Numbered from the stretch's first letter, positions 36,027 through 45,486 are shown. The stretch is DNA of 64,000 bases from Paenibacillus athensensis (GCF_004514475.2 NZ_MYFO02000007.1:1-64000), one strand, 5' to 3'. The notes: a model not told the origin generated them from the sequence alone. Made by a program: numbers and translations.

Positions 36027-36688
36027 GCCGGTCCGGCCTGCTTGGCCGCTTCGCCTTGACGCTGCTGTGCGCACTGCTGCTGCCTGCGCATACCTTCGGC
36101 TTTTTCCGCAACAGCGCCGCTGTCAGCCTGCAAGCCGACGCCGGCTCGGGCATCTGGTTCTATTTGCAGCTGCGCCCGGGCACAGCCATGCCGCTGAATG
36201 CAAGCCGGCCGATTGCCAGCGGCGCGGACGCCCATCTGTCGATGGATTTCGGCAATATCCCGGCCACGCAAGGCTTGATTGACCTCGGCCCGCTGCTCGG
36301 CGGCCTGCTCTACACGCCAACTACCTACAGCAATGTCGTCCGGGTCAAAAACAAATCGACGGAGCCGCTCACGCTGCAAATGTCGATGGTCGCCTCCAGC
36401 GCGCCGTCCGGTGCGTCCAAATCGCTGACGGACATGCTGTTCCCGCTGCCGGCATCGCAGACGAACGCCGGAACGACCGCGTCACCGCCCTCTTCAGTCA
36501 CCTTTGCGCTGACTCCGCAATCAACGGAGTCATTGAATTTCATTTGCAAAACCGGCTCGGTTGTGCTCAATCTGTTCAAACCTGTCACAGCGGGAACTTA
36601 CACCGGCTTCCTGTCAGTCAAAGCCTACAACGCAGTCTCGCTGCCTGTGCAGCAGGTGCTGCTGCCGGTGGTGATTGTCGTCACCTAG
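36023..36688 (+). CDS. Secreted protein coupled to SipW, possible fibre assembly partner
   Basis: A 221-residue secreted protein. Start is GTG at 36023, four bases overlapping the sipW stop; this fits translational coupling. Signal segment GRFALTLLCALLLPAHTFGF precedes FFRNSAAVSLQADAGSG, similar in style to a TasA-like mature start. The rest is beta-rich and Ser/Thr/Pro-rich with a strand pattern ending LPVQQVLLPVVIVVT. I do not recognise a family. By position it may be the functional counterpart of TapA, the fibre anchor of B. subtilis, but sequence does not show that. Confidence 0.75.
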   Translation: MSRSGLLGRFALTLLCALLLPAHTFGFFRNSAAVSLQADAGSGIWFYLQLRPGTAMPLNASRPIASGADAHLSMDFGNIPATQGLIDLGPLLGGLLYTPTTYSNVVRVKNKSTEPLTLQMSMVASSAPSGASKSLTDMLFPLPASQTNAGTTASPPSSVTFALTPQSTESLNFICKTGSVVLNLFKPVTAGTYTGFLSVKAYNAVSLPVQQVLLPVVIVVT

Positions 36689-36790
36689 CCGCCAGTCGCA
36701 CAGCGGCTGAAGCAGCAGCGACGCGGCCCGGCGTCTGCTGCTACCGCTCGTTGGCGCGCTCAGTCACGGCGTTGGTGCGCCGCCGTCCGC

Positions 36791-38260
36791 TCATCCGCGC
36801 GCTTCGCTCTCCGCTGCGACGGCTGGCCGGGGCTGCGGCTGGGCGACAGCACCGGCTCCCAGCCGGCCGATCAGCGCAAAGGTCACGGCAGCCAGTGCGA
36901 TCAGCACCAGCAGACAGTCGCGCAGCGCAGGCCCATAGCCGCTCAACGCCGCTGCAGCGCCGCTATGCGCCAGCAGCGACTGGAACATCGTGCCGATGGC
37001 AGCGATGCCCAGCGCCTGAGCCACTTGAGTGAACGTGTTCAGCACGCCCGAAGCGGCTCCGGCATATGCGCCCTGCACGCGGGACAACGCTGTGTGCACA
37101 AGCGGCGAAGCGACCGCGCCCTGCCCGGCGCCGGCAATGAGCAGCGCGACGATAAAGTCGCTCCAGACAAACGCCGTCTGCCGCTCCAGCTGCCCGATCA
37201 GCAGCCCGTAGCCGGCAATCATCAGCAGCGCTCCGGCTTGCAGCAAGCGTTGCCCGTAGCGCTGCTTCAGCTTGGGCGCCAGCAGTGAAGCGGCAAAGAA
37301 GCCGACGCCCATCGGCAGGAACGTATACGCGGAATGCAGCGGCGTAAATCCGAGGCCGGCCTGCATGAACACGGAAAGAACGAAATACAGCGCGGCATTG
37401 CCGCTATAAAACACCAGCGCAATGTACATCCCGCGCCGGAAGGAGCTTTGCGCGAAAAGCCCCAGCGGAAGCAGCGGCGAAGCGCCGCGATGGAGCAAGC
37501 TTTTTTCAAAAACAACAAAGATCGTCAGACAGACCGCCGCTGCAAGAAAGCTGGCATACGACCACCACGGCCAGCCGTTATCGCGGCCCACGACCAGCGG
37601 ATAAATCAGCAGCACCAATCCGGCCGTCGCCAGAGCAACGCCTGCGGTATCCAGACGCTTGCGCTCCGGCGCATATGATTCCCGCAGCACCCACACCGCC
37701 GCCACAAAGGCAATGACGCCAATCGGCAGGTTCACCAGAAACACCAGCCGCCAGCCCATACCCCACCAATCCGCCTGCAGCAGCAAGCCGCCGACGATTT
37801 GTCCCGAGATGCCGCCCAGCCCCATGACGGCACCATAAATGCCCAACGCCTTGGCCCGCTCCTCAACCGGAAAAATCACCTGGATCAGCGACAGCACCTG
37901 CGGCACCATCGCCGCCGCCGATATGCCTTGAAAAATCCGCGCTGCGATCAGCATGTTCGCCCCTCCGGCGAAGCCGCACCAGACGGACGTAAGCACAAAG
38001 CCCGCCACGCCGATGAGAAACAGCCGTTTGCGACCGAACATATCGCCCAGCCGCCCTCCGGTAATCAGCAGCACCGCATACCCCAGCACGTAGCCCGCAA
38101 TAATCAGCTGCAGCTTGGAGAAGCCGGCGTGCAGGGTCTGTGAAATCGAGGTCAGCGCCACATTCACGATGAACGTGTCCAGCACCACCATAAACGTCGC
38201 CATAATAATGACGGAAAGCATCAGCCAGCGCTTAGGGTCATAACCCGTCGTATCGCCCAT
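36791..38260 (-). CDS. MFS drug efflux transporter, DHA2 (EmrB/QacA) family
   Basis: A 489-residue protein with about 14 hydrophobic segments. It has the family motifs LDTFIVNVALTSI (D1), GGRLGDMFGRKRLFL (A) and GAVMGLGGISGQIVGG (C), which mark a proton-coupled exporter. AAGGAG precedes the ATG. It is divergent from a TetR regulator and carries an operator palindrome inside its promoter. Substrates are likely toxic organic cations or antibiotics but are not defined by the sequence. Confidence 0.92.
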   Translation of the reverse strand: MGDTTGYDPKRWLMLSVIIMATFMVVLDTFIVNVALTSISQTLHAGFSKLQLIIAGYVLGYAVLLITGGRLGDMFGRKRLFLIGVAGFVLTSVWCGFAGGANMLIAARIFQGISAAAMVPQVLSLIQVIFPVEERAKALGIYGAVMGLGGISGQIVGGLLLQADWWGMGWRLVFLVNLPIGVIAFVAAVWVLRESYAPERKRLDTAGVALATAGLVLLIYPLVVGRDNGWPWWSYASFLAAAVCLTIFVVFEKSLLHRGASPLLPLGLFAQSSFRRGMYIALVFYSGNAALYFVLSVFMQAGLGFTPLHSAYTFLPMGVGFFAASLLAPKLKQRYGQRLLQAGALLMIAGYGLLIGQLERQTAFVWSDFIVALLIAGAGQGAVASPLVHTALSRVQGAYAGAASGVLNTFTQVAQALGIAAIGTMFQSLLAHSGAAAALSGYGPALRDCLLVLIALAAVTFALIGRLGAGAVAQPQPRPAVAAESEARG

Positions 38261-38294
38261 TGCAAAATCGCTCCTTCGCCCGCGGACCGTCCGT

Positions 38295-38385
38295 TTGACA
38301 GCAGCCGCGCTTTTTTTTAAAATGAGAGAGACAGATCTGTCTCATTTCCTGCTTTGATGATACAGACAGATCTGTCTCATGTCAA
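38295..38385. promoter_or_regulatory. Divergent promoters with two TetR operators
   Basis: For tetR (plus): TTGACA (38295-38300), 17 bp, TAAAAT (38318-38323). For the transporter (minus): TTGACA (38380-38385), 17 bp, TATCAT (38357-38362). Two palindromes share the core ACAGATCTGT. One is GAGACAGATCTGTCTC at 38328-38343, just after the tetR -10. The other is AGACAGATCTGTCT at 38364-38377, inside the transporter spacer. Their centres are 35 bp apart. A repressor bound there would shut both genes. Confidence 0.9.
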
Positions 38386-38422
38386 CAGCCATTTTACCAA
38401 ACTTTGGGGTCGGGTGATTCGT

Positions 38423-39001
38423 ATGGAAAAAAAAGAAACCGCCAAGGAGCGGATTCTGCGGGCTGCCGGCGATTTATTTTATCGCGAAGGCATGCGCGCC
38501 GTTGGCGTAGACCGGATTATCGCCGAGTCCGGGGTTGCGAAGGCGAGCTTTTATCGCAATTTTGCCACGAAGGACGATCTGATCGTCGCTTATCTGGAGC
38601 AACGGCATGCGCGCAATATGGACAATCTGCAGGAGGCTCTGCGCCGGTATCCGAACGATCCGCTGGAACAGCTGCGTTTCCTGATCCGCCGCTTGATTGA
38701 ACGTATGCAAAGCCCGGACTATCGCGGCTGCGCGTTTATGAATACCTCGGTTGAATTTCCCGAGTTGGAGCATCCCGGCCATCAAGTCGCCGTCGGCAGA
38801 CGCAATGAATTATGGACCGCGATCCGTGAAATTGCCGGCCGTACCCGCGCCCGCGATCCTGAGGAGCTGACCGGCCAACTGAGCATGCTCAGCAGCGGCG
38901 CGATGATGGTCGCCTATATGAATAGAGAGGCGTTTAATTACGAATATTTCGAGCATGCCGCACAGACGCTGATCGATCGGCAGGTCGAGCCGCTAGATTA
39001 A
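38423..39001 (+). CDS. TetR/AcrR family transcriptional repressor
   Basis: A 192-residue regulator. The N-terminal HTH (residues 5-50; AKERILRAAGDLFYREGMRA, VDRIIAESGVAKASFYRNF) is typical of TetR proteins. The C-terminal ligand-binding part has the YRGCAFMNTSVEFPE block seen in the YxaF/LmrA-like subgroup. ATG at 38423 was chosen because the longer reading would start inside operator 2. It probably represses itself and the divergent MFS pump. Confidence 0.9.
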   Translation: MEKKETAKERILRAAGDLFYREGMRAVGVDRIIAESGVAKASFYRNFATKDDLIVAYLEQRHARNMDNLQEALRRYPNDPLEQLRFLIRRLIERMQSPDYRGCAFMNTSVEFPELEHPGHQVAVGRRNELWTAIREIAGRTRARDPEELTGQLSMLSSGAMMVAYMNREAFNYEYFEHAAQTLIDRQVEPLD

Positions 39002-39053
39002 AGCCGGCAGGCGGCGGCGGATGCCGCGTTGATCAGGCCGCACGCCCGGCTGC

Positions 39054-40310
39054 TTACTCCCATTGCCGCCAGCTGTCGTCTTGCGGCATCCGCTGACGCA
39101 TCAGCACGCCCGCCAGCTCCTGCGCCCGGCTGTTGCGGGGCAGCGGCTTGCTGCTCTTCACCGCTGCGATAACGCCATTTTGCATGATCTGCAGCGGCAG
39201 CTCAAAATCCCGTGTCGTATCCGACAGATGACTTTGAAATACAGCGACGAGATTCAGCTTAGGCTGGACAAAAATATACTGTCCGTATTGGCCTCTGGCC
39301 GAATACCCGCCAAAGCTGTCGATCCACCACTGATAGCCGTATCCGTCGGCTTGCAGGTCCGCCCTGCGCAACTGGCCGCCGTCGATGTGCTTGCGGGTCG
39401 AAGCCTCCACCCAAGCCCGCGGCACGATCTGTTCGCCGTTCCACTGTCCGTTGTTCAGGTACAGATAGCCGATTCGGGCCATATCCCGTGAAGTCATGTA
39501 CAAAAAGCTGGCCCCGTTGGCGATGCCGTCAAACAGCTCCCAGTTCACATCTGTGATGCCCAGCGGCGCAAACAGCTTGCGCTTGGCATAGCTCGCCGTA
39601 TCGGTTCCTGTACTGTCGGCGATCAGTCGCGACAGCAGCACCGAGCTGCCGGAGCTGTAATTGAACACCGCCCCCGGCTTATCGGCCATCGGCCGGTTCA
39701 TGACGTAGTCGGCCAGATTGCCGGAGTTATACATGTTGTAAGCGGAATCCTCCGGGCCCTTGACCGCACCGAATTCATTCCATGCCAAACCCGAAGACAT
39801 CGTCAGCACATGCTCGATGGTGATGGCCTGCTTCCGGTCGTCCCAATTCGCCACCTCGCCATGTTTCAGCCCGCTCCACAGGCTCGTGTTCACATCCTTG
39901 ATATAGCCCTCATCGATAGCGATGCCCAGCAGCGCCGACGTAACGCTTTTGGTAGCGGAATGCAGCAATTGCCGCGAATTCGGCTGCTTCCGCGGGCCGT
40001 ACGCTTCGGCTACGATATACCCGTTGCGCACGATCAGCAGACTGTCGAACAAGCTGCTGGCGCTCTCTCTTCCCGCTATGGCCATCTGAATGGCGGCATA
40101 CAGCGTCTCCGAGTCCATTCCCTGCTCTTCGGGCGTGGAGGAGCGCCATTCTTCGCCCGGAAAATACGTCCCGCTTGCGCTTTGCGATTGTCCCGCTCCG
40201 GGGCTTGCGCTTGCCATGCCTGAGCCTGCCGGCTTTGGCTCGTCGCAGCCTACAGTTGCGACTAACAATGCGCAGCAGAGAGCAGCGCCAAGCCATTGTT
40301 TTTTTCTCAT
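39054..40310 (-). CDS. Beta-lactamase-fold serine hydrolase, lipoprotein
   Basis: A 418-residue exported protein. Lipoprotein signal RKKQWLGAALCCALLVATVG ends in a lipobox (VGC at about residue 22). The beta-lactamase-related domain has the SxxK nucleophile in HSATKSVTSALLG, a second motif in FNYSSGSSVLLS and a third region around DGYGYQWWIDSF. Proteins of this class include esterases, D-amino peptidases and PBP4*-like enzymes. The bond cut cannot be read from sequence. ATG at 40310 has GAGGTGATC upstream. Confidence 0.85.
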   Translation of the reverse strand: MRKKQWLGAALCCALLVATVGCDEPKPAGSGMASASPGAGQSQSASGTYFPGEEWRSSTPEEQGMDSETLYAAIQMAIAGRESASSLFDSLLIVRNGYIVAEAYGPRKQPNSRQLLHSATKSVTSALLGIAIDEGYIKDVNTSLWSGLKHGEVANWDDRKQAITIEHVLTMSSGLAWNEFGAVKGPEDSAYNMYNSGNLADYVMNRPMADKPGAVFNYSSGSSVLLSRLIADSTGTDTASYAKRKLFAPLGITDVNWELFDGIANGASFLYMTSRDMARIGYLYLNNGQWNGEQIVPRAWVEASTRKHIDGGQLRRADLQADGYGYQWWIDSFGGYSARGQYGQYIFVQPKLNLVAVFQSHLSDTTRDFELPLQIMQNGVIAAVKSSKPLPRNSRAQELAGVLMRQRMPQDDSWRQWE

Positions 40311-40572
40311 GATGATCACCTCGTTGTAAGCCATTACCCATTTCAAGCCTCGTTTTTATATTACACTTCTACTTTACACCTCCCACGCGCGCAAAACTAC
40401 AGTCGATTCGTTCGAAAATGTGTCAATTTGTTCGCTTCCGCCCGCACACGCCAAAAAAAACGCCCTGACCCGCAGCGGCAAGGACGTTCCGTAACCCGAT
40501 TGGCGGCTATCGCCCGCAGTGTCGCTTCGCTTCGGACGCCCGTCGCCGAATCCCGCGGATAGCAGGGCCTTC

Positions 40573-40998
40573 CTACGCTCTTTTGTTCCGCATCGCAGGC
40601 ACCAGCTTGACCTCCGGGCGCTGCCCCTCCAGAAACTCCCGATACGCCGGCGACTCGACGGCAACTAGCGCGAGCTTGCCCCGCTCGTCGAAATGAATGC
40701 CCCAGCCGTATTTCTTAGCCAGCATGGAGGCCCGCAAGCACGGCTGCGGCTTCGCAAAAAAAGCAGCGCGAATTTCGGCGTCGCGGGCGGCCAGTTCCTC
40801 TGCGGGGATGTCCTTGTGCCTGACATACACAGCATAGAGCAGCTCCTCCTGGGTGTACGCGTAAGGCGCATCCGCAGCCAGCTCGAATTCGATGCCGGGC
40901 TTGGTTTTGCCGGTTTTTTTGTCGGGCGGCGCGATCCCCGTCTCACTCGGACAATCGGCGGCAACTGTAATAAAGGTGTTGTAGTAGTTCAGTTCCAT
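40573..40998 (-). CDS. DUF6157 family protein
   Basis: A 141-residue cytoplasmic protein of unknown function, consistent with DUF6157: the start MELNYYNTFITVAADCP, the middle PYAYTQEELLYAVYVRH, and SMLAKKYGWGIHFDERGKLA. ATG at 40998 has GGAGGAAGC upstream; the longer reading does not. No neighbours suggest a role. Confidence 0.8.
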   Translation of the reverse strand: MELNYYNTFITVAADCPSETGIAPPDKKTGKTKPGIEFELAADAPYAYTQEELLYAVYVRHKDIPAEELAARDAEIRAAFFAKPQPCLRASMLAKKYGWGIHFDERGKLALVAVESPAYREFLEGQRPEVKLVPAMRNKRA

Positions 40999-41146
40999 GA
41001 CGCTTCCTCCGTTATGGGCTGTAGTGGATATGTTTATTATATACCACGCGACTGACAAATACGGTCAGTGAAGGCCTCTCTTTTATGCTAAACTAGAAAA
41101 ATAACTTTGTTTGTCGCTGTCAAGGGGACAAGTGGGAGAGCTCGCC

Positions 41147-41914
41147 ATGATCAAGCTGGTTTCTTGGAACGTCAACGGCCTGAGGGCCTGTGTCAACAAA
41201 GGCTTCATCGATTATTTCGCGCAAACGGACGCCGATATTTTTTGCGTGCAGGAAACGAAACTGCAGGCCGGACAAATCGAGCTGGGAATCGACCCGTCCT
41301 ACAAGCAATACTGGAATTATGCCGAGAAAAAAGGCTACTCCGGCACGGCCGTCTTCACCCGGCTTGCTCCGCTGTCCGTGCGCTACGGTCTGGAGGAAGA
41401 CGCTGAGCCGGAAGGGCGCGTCATCACGCTGGAGTTTGCCGATTTCTATCTGGTAAACGTCTACACGCCGAATGCCCGGCGCGATCTCTGCCGGCTGGAC
41501 TACCGGCTGGAGTGGGAGGAGCGCTTCCGCCGATATGTGCTGGAGCTGGATGCCCGCAAACCTGTCGTCGTATGCGGCGACCTCAATGTCGCCCATCAGG
41601 AAATCGACTTGAAGAACGCCAAGGGCAACCGCGGCAATTCCGGCTTCACCGCAGAGGAGCGCGAGAAGATGACGCTGCTGCTGGAGTCCGGCTTCCTCGA
41701 TACGTTCCGCCATCTGTATCCCGACCGCGCCGACGCCTATACGTGGTGGTCGAACATGCCCAAGGTGCGCGAACGAAATGTCGGCTGGCGGATCGATTAT
41801 TTCCTGATCTCCAGCCGCCTGTCGCCGCGCCTGCAAGCCGCCGGCATCGACGCGGCCGTGCTGGGCAGCGATCATTGCCCGGTCGTTCTGGAGCTGAGCC
41901 AGGCTGCCGAATAA
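41147..41914 (+). CDS. xth: Exodeoxyribonuclease III (AP endonuclease)
   Basis: A 255-residue Mg-dependent nuclease that cuts DNA at abasic sites and degrades duplex DNA from 3' ends. It starts MIKLVSWNVNGLRACVNKGF. Catalytic residues visible: Glu in CVQETKLQ, Tyr/Asn in VYTPNA, Asp and Asn in CGDLNVAHQEIDL, Trp/Ile in GWRIDYF and Asp-His in LGSDHCPV. ATG at 41147 has GGGAGAG upstream; the longer start does not. Full-length and apparently intact. Confidence 0.96.
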   Translation: MIKLVSWNVNGLRACVNKGFIDYFAQTDADIFCVQETKLQAGQIELGIDPSYKQYWNYAEKKGYSGTAVFTRLAPLSVRYGLEEDAEPEGRVITLEFADFYLVNVYTPNARRDLCRLDYRLEWEERFRRYVLELDARKPVVVCGDLNVAHQEIDLKNAKGNRGNSGFTAEEREKMTLLLESGFLDTFRHLYPDRADAYTWWSNMPKVRERNVGWRIDYFLISSRLSPRLQAAGIDAAVLGSDHCPVVLELSQAAE

Positions 41915-42120
41915 CAAGCTATCGCCCGCGTTGTGCAGCCCCGGGAGCGCTGCTTGCTCCTGCCGCAAGCCTGCGTTCGGTCCTTATGCTGCAGCCCGGT
42001 AGCCTTGCGATTCTCGACTCGGGACGGGGGACCTCCCCGACCTCAGACGCTTCGACGCCGTGTTGGCCCGTGCTATACTGGGCTGAGTAAAATGACGTTG
42101 ATCGGCAGGGGGATGCAATT

Positions 42121-42804
42121 ATGGAAACAACCAAAAAACGCGGGCGAGCGTGGGGGCTCGCTCTGACAGCGCTGCTGGCTCTGGCCATCTGCGGCTACGC
42201 TTTCGCGCTTTACGCCACGCCCGAGCGGGCCAGCCAGCAGCCGTTTGTTTCTGCCAAAGGCGAGCTGCCCGGGCTCTGGCTGTACATGCTGTGGGCGCAC
42301 GCCGTTACCGCCGGCACGGCGCTGGCCATCGGCTGGCTGCAATTCATCGGCAAGCTGCGCCGCAGCCGTCCCGTCCTGCATCGGGCCGTCGGCTATGTGT
42401 ATGCAGCCGGAATCGCCGTCGCCGGTGTAACCGGCCTTTATCTGGCCTGCTACGGCAACGGCGGCTGGAGCGGCCGCATCGGCTTCGCCACATTGGCCGC
42501 GTTGTGGCTGTATACGCTGTATCGCAGCCTGCGCAGCATCATCGTCGAGCGCAAACCGCGCGAGCATGGCGAATGGATGCTTCGCAACTATGCGCTCACC
42601 TTTGCAGCGATTACGCTGCGCATCTATGTTCCGCTTGCAGCGGTGCTGTTCGGCGTAACCGACACGAACGATTCGTTCATCGTTATCGCTTGGCTGGCAT
42701 GGGTTCCGAACCTTGCGTTCGCCCAATGGTGGATCAGCCGCAGCCGAAAGAAGATCCAACGGCGACCAGCCGGGCGTTCGGCCGCTTCTTCAAAAGCCGG
42801 CTGA
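42121..42804 (+). CDS. DUF2306 family membrane protein
   Basis: A 227-residue multi-pass membrane protein (about six helices) with a basic Arg/Lys/Ser tail. Features of DUF2306 are LYMLWAHAVTAGTALAIGWL, a conserved His in LHRAVGYVYAAGI, and HGEWMLRNYALTFAAITLRI. Function of the family is not known. GGGGGATG precedes the ATG. Confidence 0.75.
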   Translation: METTKKRGRAWGLALTALLALAICGYAFALYATPERASQQPFVSAKGELPGLWLYMLWAHAVTAGTALAIGWLQFIGKLRRSRPVLHRAVGYVYAAGIAVAGVTGLYLACYGNGGWSGRIGFATLAALWLYTLYRSLRSIIVERKPREHGEWMLRNYALTFAAITLRIYVPLAAVLFGVTDTNDSFIVIAWLAWVPNLAFAQWWISRSRKKIQRRPAGRSAASSKAG

Positions 42805-42928
42805 ACAGCCCTAAGCGCCAGCCGCCAGACACCACGCAGCAGGTGTTTAGGGCGAACGAGCCGCAGAGCCGCAGAGCTGCCAGTTGCTATTTGCTAGTTT
42901 CGACAGCCCCAGCTGCATGCAAAAGCCC

Positions 42929-42968
42929 GCAGGAGCCTGCGTCCGATTGTCGGGCGCAGGCTCCTTGC
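42929..42968 (+). terminator. Terminator downstream of the DUF2306 gene
   Basis: GCAGGAGCCTGCG / CGCAGGCTCCTTGC, a stem of about 10-12 bp with a 13-nt loop. No clear T-run, so moderate confidence. Confidence 0.55.
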
Positions 42969-43007
42969 ATTCCCGGGAGAGGTAAGGCGCCGCGGTCTGC
43001 ACCGCGG

Positions 43008-43286
43008 TCACTCCTCGCCGGCCCCTCTCCAGCCTAGTCCGCGCTCTGCCAGCGCCTCGCGGAGCGCCTCCACTGCTTTACGCCCCATGCCGTGCAGCGC
43101 CAGCAGCTCGGCCTCCGTCACTTGCTGCAGCTGCTCCAGCCGCGTCAAGCCGGCCGCCGCCAACGCCCGCTGCGCCGGCTTGGCCACGCCCTTGGGCCAG
43201 GCGTAGGAGCTTGCGTCTCCGTCGGCATTTGCCGGGGAAGCTTGCCTCGGTCTTCCGGCGCTGTTGGTCTTTTCGTCAGCCGTCAT
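43008..43286 (-). CDS. Small helix-hairpin-helix protein
   Basis: A 92-residue protein. After a disordered Ala/Ser/Pro start it has WPKGVAKPAQRALAAAGLTR followed by LEQLQQVTEAELLALHGMGR and KAVEALREALAERG, a helix-hairpin-helix fold like the C-terminal domain of RNA polymerase alpha. It would bind DNA or another protein. AAAGGAG precedes the ATG. Stand-alone proteins like this are common in Paenibacillus, but their role is unclear. Confidence 0.8.
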   Translation of the reverse strand: MTADEKTNSAGRPRQASPANADGDASSYAWPKGVAKPAQRALAAAGLTRLEQLQQVTEAELLALHGMGRKAVEALREALAERGLGWRGAGEE

Positions 43287-43374
43287 CGTGAGAGCTCCTT
43301 TGCTTTTCTTCTTATCCTACCACACCCGTCGCCACCCATCACCTGCCTAACCCGCCCCGCCGGGAGCCGCCCGC

Positions 43375-44289
43375 CTACAGCAGTTCAACCAGCACCTTCG
43401 ATTGCTTGTACAGCTCCTGTGAAGCTTCGCCAATCGACGCAAACTCCTCCAGCGCGTCGGCCACGCGGCGCTGGCTCTCGATCACGGCCTGATCGGACCG
43501 CTCCGTCCCTTGCTTCATACCGAGCACCTGATCACCCATTGCCCGGATTTCGTTGCTGACCTCCTTGGTCGCATTCTCAACCTGAATCGCCAGCTCGCGC
43601 ACCTCCTTGGCCACCACATCGAAGCCGCGCCCGAATTCGCCGGCATGGGCGGCTTCAATCGCAGCGTTCAGCGCTAGCAGATTCGTTTTCGAAGCGATTT
43701 TGCGGATCGTCGTGATAATCCCCTTGACCGATTCCGCCTGGCGCTGCAAAGCGAGCAGCAGCTGGTGATTGCTGGCCGATTCGGCCACCAGCTTGTCAAT
43801 GGAAGCCGCGACCTCCCGGCTGCGGGTAATGCCTTGATACGCCCGCTGGCTCAGCATCTTCGCCATCAATTGCAGCTCGGCCGTTACCTTGGCGGCGTTG
43901 GCCTCCTGCCGGGCCGTAATATCCGTGGCCACCTTGAGCACCGCCGCGACCTTGCCCGCGTCAAAGACCGGCATATACGAAGCCTCCAGCCAGATCATCC
44001 GGCCGCTGCGGGTCACTCGCTGGATTTTTTCCTGAAAACATATGCCCTGCCGCAAACGGCTCCACAGCTGGGCATATGCCGGACTGTCGACCAGTCCCTG
44101 CGGACAAAACTGACGATGCTGCATACCCGGCATATCCGCTTGGGCATATCCTAACGCATTGGCAAAATTGGCGTTGGCCCACAGCACCCGCCCCTCCAGA
44201 TCGAACTCAATCATCGCAAACGTATCCTCCAAGGCGCCCAGCACCGCTTGACTGTTCAACACCTGCGTACTTCGATGCGCATCGCTCAC
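43375..44289 (-). CDS. Short soluble PAS-MCP-like chemoreceptor protein, second copy
   Basis: A 304-residue paralogue of the protein at 30.5 kb with the same layout. PAS domain ([20 protein letters not shown] through [14 protein letters not shown]), a PGMQHRQFC motif, then the chemoreceptor tip [20 protein letters not shown] and [18 protein letters not shown]. No membrane segments. The start is GTG at 44289 with GGAGAGG upstream. Whether it joins receptor arrays or acts alone is not shown. Confidence 0.85.
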   Translation of the reverse strand: MSDAHRSTQVLNSQAVLGALEDTFAMIEFDLEGRVLWANANFANALGYAQADMPGMQHRQFCPQGLVDSPAYAQLWSRLRQGICFQEKIQRVTRSGRMIWLEASYMPVFDAGKVAAVLKVATDITARQEANAAKVTAELQLMAKMLSQRAYQGITRSREVAASIDKLVAESASNHQLLLALQRQAESVKGIITTIRKIASKTNLLALNAAIEAAHAGEFGRGFDVVAKEVRELAIQVENATKEVSNEIRAMGDQVLGMKQGTERSDQAVIESQRRVADALEEFASIGEASQELYKQSKVLVELL

Positions 44290-44595
44290 GGCCCATCCCT
44301 CTCCTCCCGCTTCCTCTCGCGGCGGCGCAGAACCTGTCCGACGGCGTGCCGTCGGTTGGCGCAGCGTCCCTTTGCTTGCTATCTTATTCGGAAGCTTGGC
44401 CGCAAGTGCCGAATTTTGTAGATTTTTCGATAGTAATAGCGCCCTTTTTGGCTAGAATTCAGCCTGCCGCGCGGGATATACGGCTTCTCGCTCCCCATTC
44501 TTCTAAAATGCCCGATAGAGAAAAAAAGCAAAAACGCCGACCCTTTCAGGCTGGCGTCTTCGCGTTTGCGCCGCAGGCTGCCGGCAGCTGCTCGC
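44290..44595. other. Intergenic region upstream of the second PAS-MCP gene
   Basis: About 300 bp that must hold the promoter of the minus-strand PAS-MCP gene and the end of the araC transcript. I see one terminator (44521-44557) and no gene or clear promoter. Confidence 0.4.
44521..44557 (-). terminator. Terminator after the AraC-type gene
   Basis: On the minus strand GACGCCAGCC-tgaaa-GGGTCGGCGT is followed by TTTTTGCTTTTTTT. Confidence 0.75.
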
Positions 44596-45486
44596 TTAAT
44601 TGGCGGATGCGCTGCGTCTTTTGACAACGGGAATCCAGATTTCGCTGCGAAAATCCGGCGCGGTCACGTCCTTATGCGCGTTCCAGAGCATTTCCGGACC
44701 GACAGACAGCTCGTAATCCGAGGAGGGCAGCCATTCGGCATAAATGCGGCCCCAGACGCTCTGCAGCGTATCGGGAAACGGACCGACCGCTTCAAAAACA
44801 GCCCACGTCGCCGCAGCGACCTCCAATTGGGCAAATTCGGGCGGACAGGCCGCTGTGGTTGCTGCTCCAATGTAATGGTCCAGCTCCCCCTGCTCCTCCA
44901 TCCGGCCCTCCGAGAAATGCACCGATGCGCTGATCAGCCCCTGCGGCTCCACATTGGAGATGCCCTTGAGCTGGCCGATCATATCCATCGTCAAGCTTTG
45001 CCACATTTGCGCGATCGCGGGATTCACCCCATGAAACACGATCGGCACCCGCTTCATCAGCCCGACGATGCGAAACGCCGGCTTGTCGACAAGACGATAC
45101 TTCATTTCACTACCTCCTTCAATGGTCAGTCGGAAGTACATCCGCGGATACGCTTTGAGCGGCTGGCCCGTTTGCCGGGCCTCCGACGGCGTAACGCCGT
45201 GCAGATTGTGAAACGCCCGGGCAAAAGCGTCCGGCGACGTGTACCCGTATTTCACCGCGACATCGATAATGCGGGCTTGGCCTTGCGCCAGCTCCATAGC
45301 CGCAAGCGTCAGCCGTCTGCGGCGAATGTATTCGGACAACGTGACACCGGCCAGAAACGAGAACATGCGTGTAAAATGATACTCCGAGCAAGCGGCAAGC
45401 CGCGCTGCCTCGCGCACCTCCAAATCGTCGGCCAAATGCGCCTCCACATAGTCCAGCGCACGGTTCAAATGCTCCAGCGAATCCAT
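44596..45486 (-). CDS. AraC family regulator with GyrI-like effector domain
   Basis: A 296-residue regulator. The N-terminal AraC-type double HTH (residues 1-105) has [20 protein letters not shown] and [20 protein letters not shown]. The C-terminal ~155 residues form an AraC effector-binding (GyrI-like/Bmr) domain that in relatives senses drugs or small hydrophobic ligands. ATG at 45486 is preceded by AAGGGGGGA. It lies downstream of the GH94 gene on the same strand, but about 500 bp apart. Confidence 0.88.
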   Translation of the reverse strand: MDSLEHLNRALDYVEAHLADDLEVREAARLAACSEYHFTRMFSFLAGVTLSEYIRRRRLTLAAMELAQGQARIIDVAVKYGYTSPDAFARAFHNLHGVTPSEARQTGQPLKAYPRMYFRLTIEGGSEMKYRLVDKPAFRIVGLMKRVPIVFHGVNPAIAQMWQSLTMDMIGQLKGISNVEPQGLISASVHFSEGRMEEQGELDHYIGAATTAACPPEFAQLEVAAATWAVFEAVGPFPDTLQSVWGRIYAEWLPSSDYELSVGPEMLWNAHKDVTAPDFRSEIWIPVVKRRSASAN

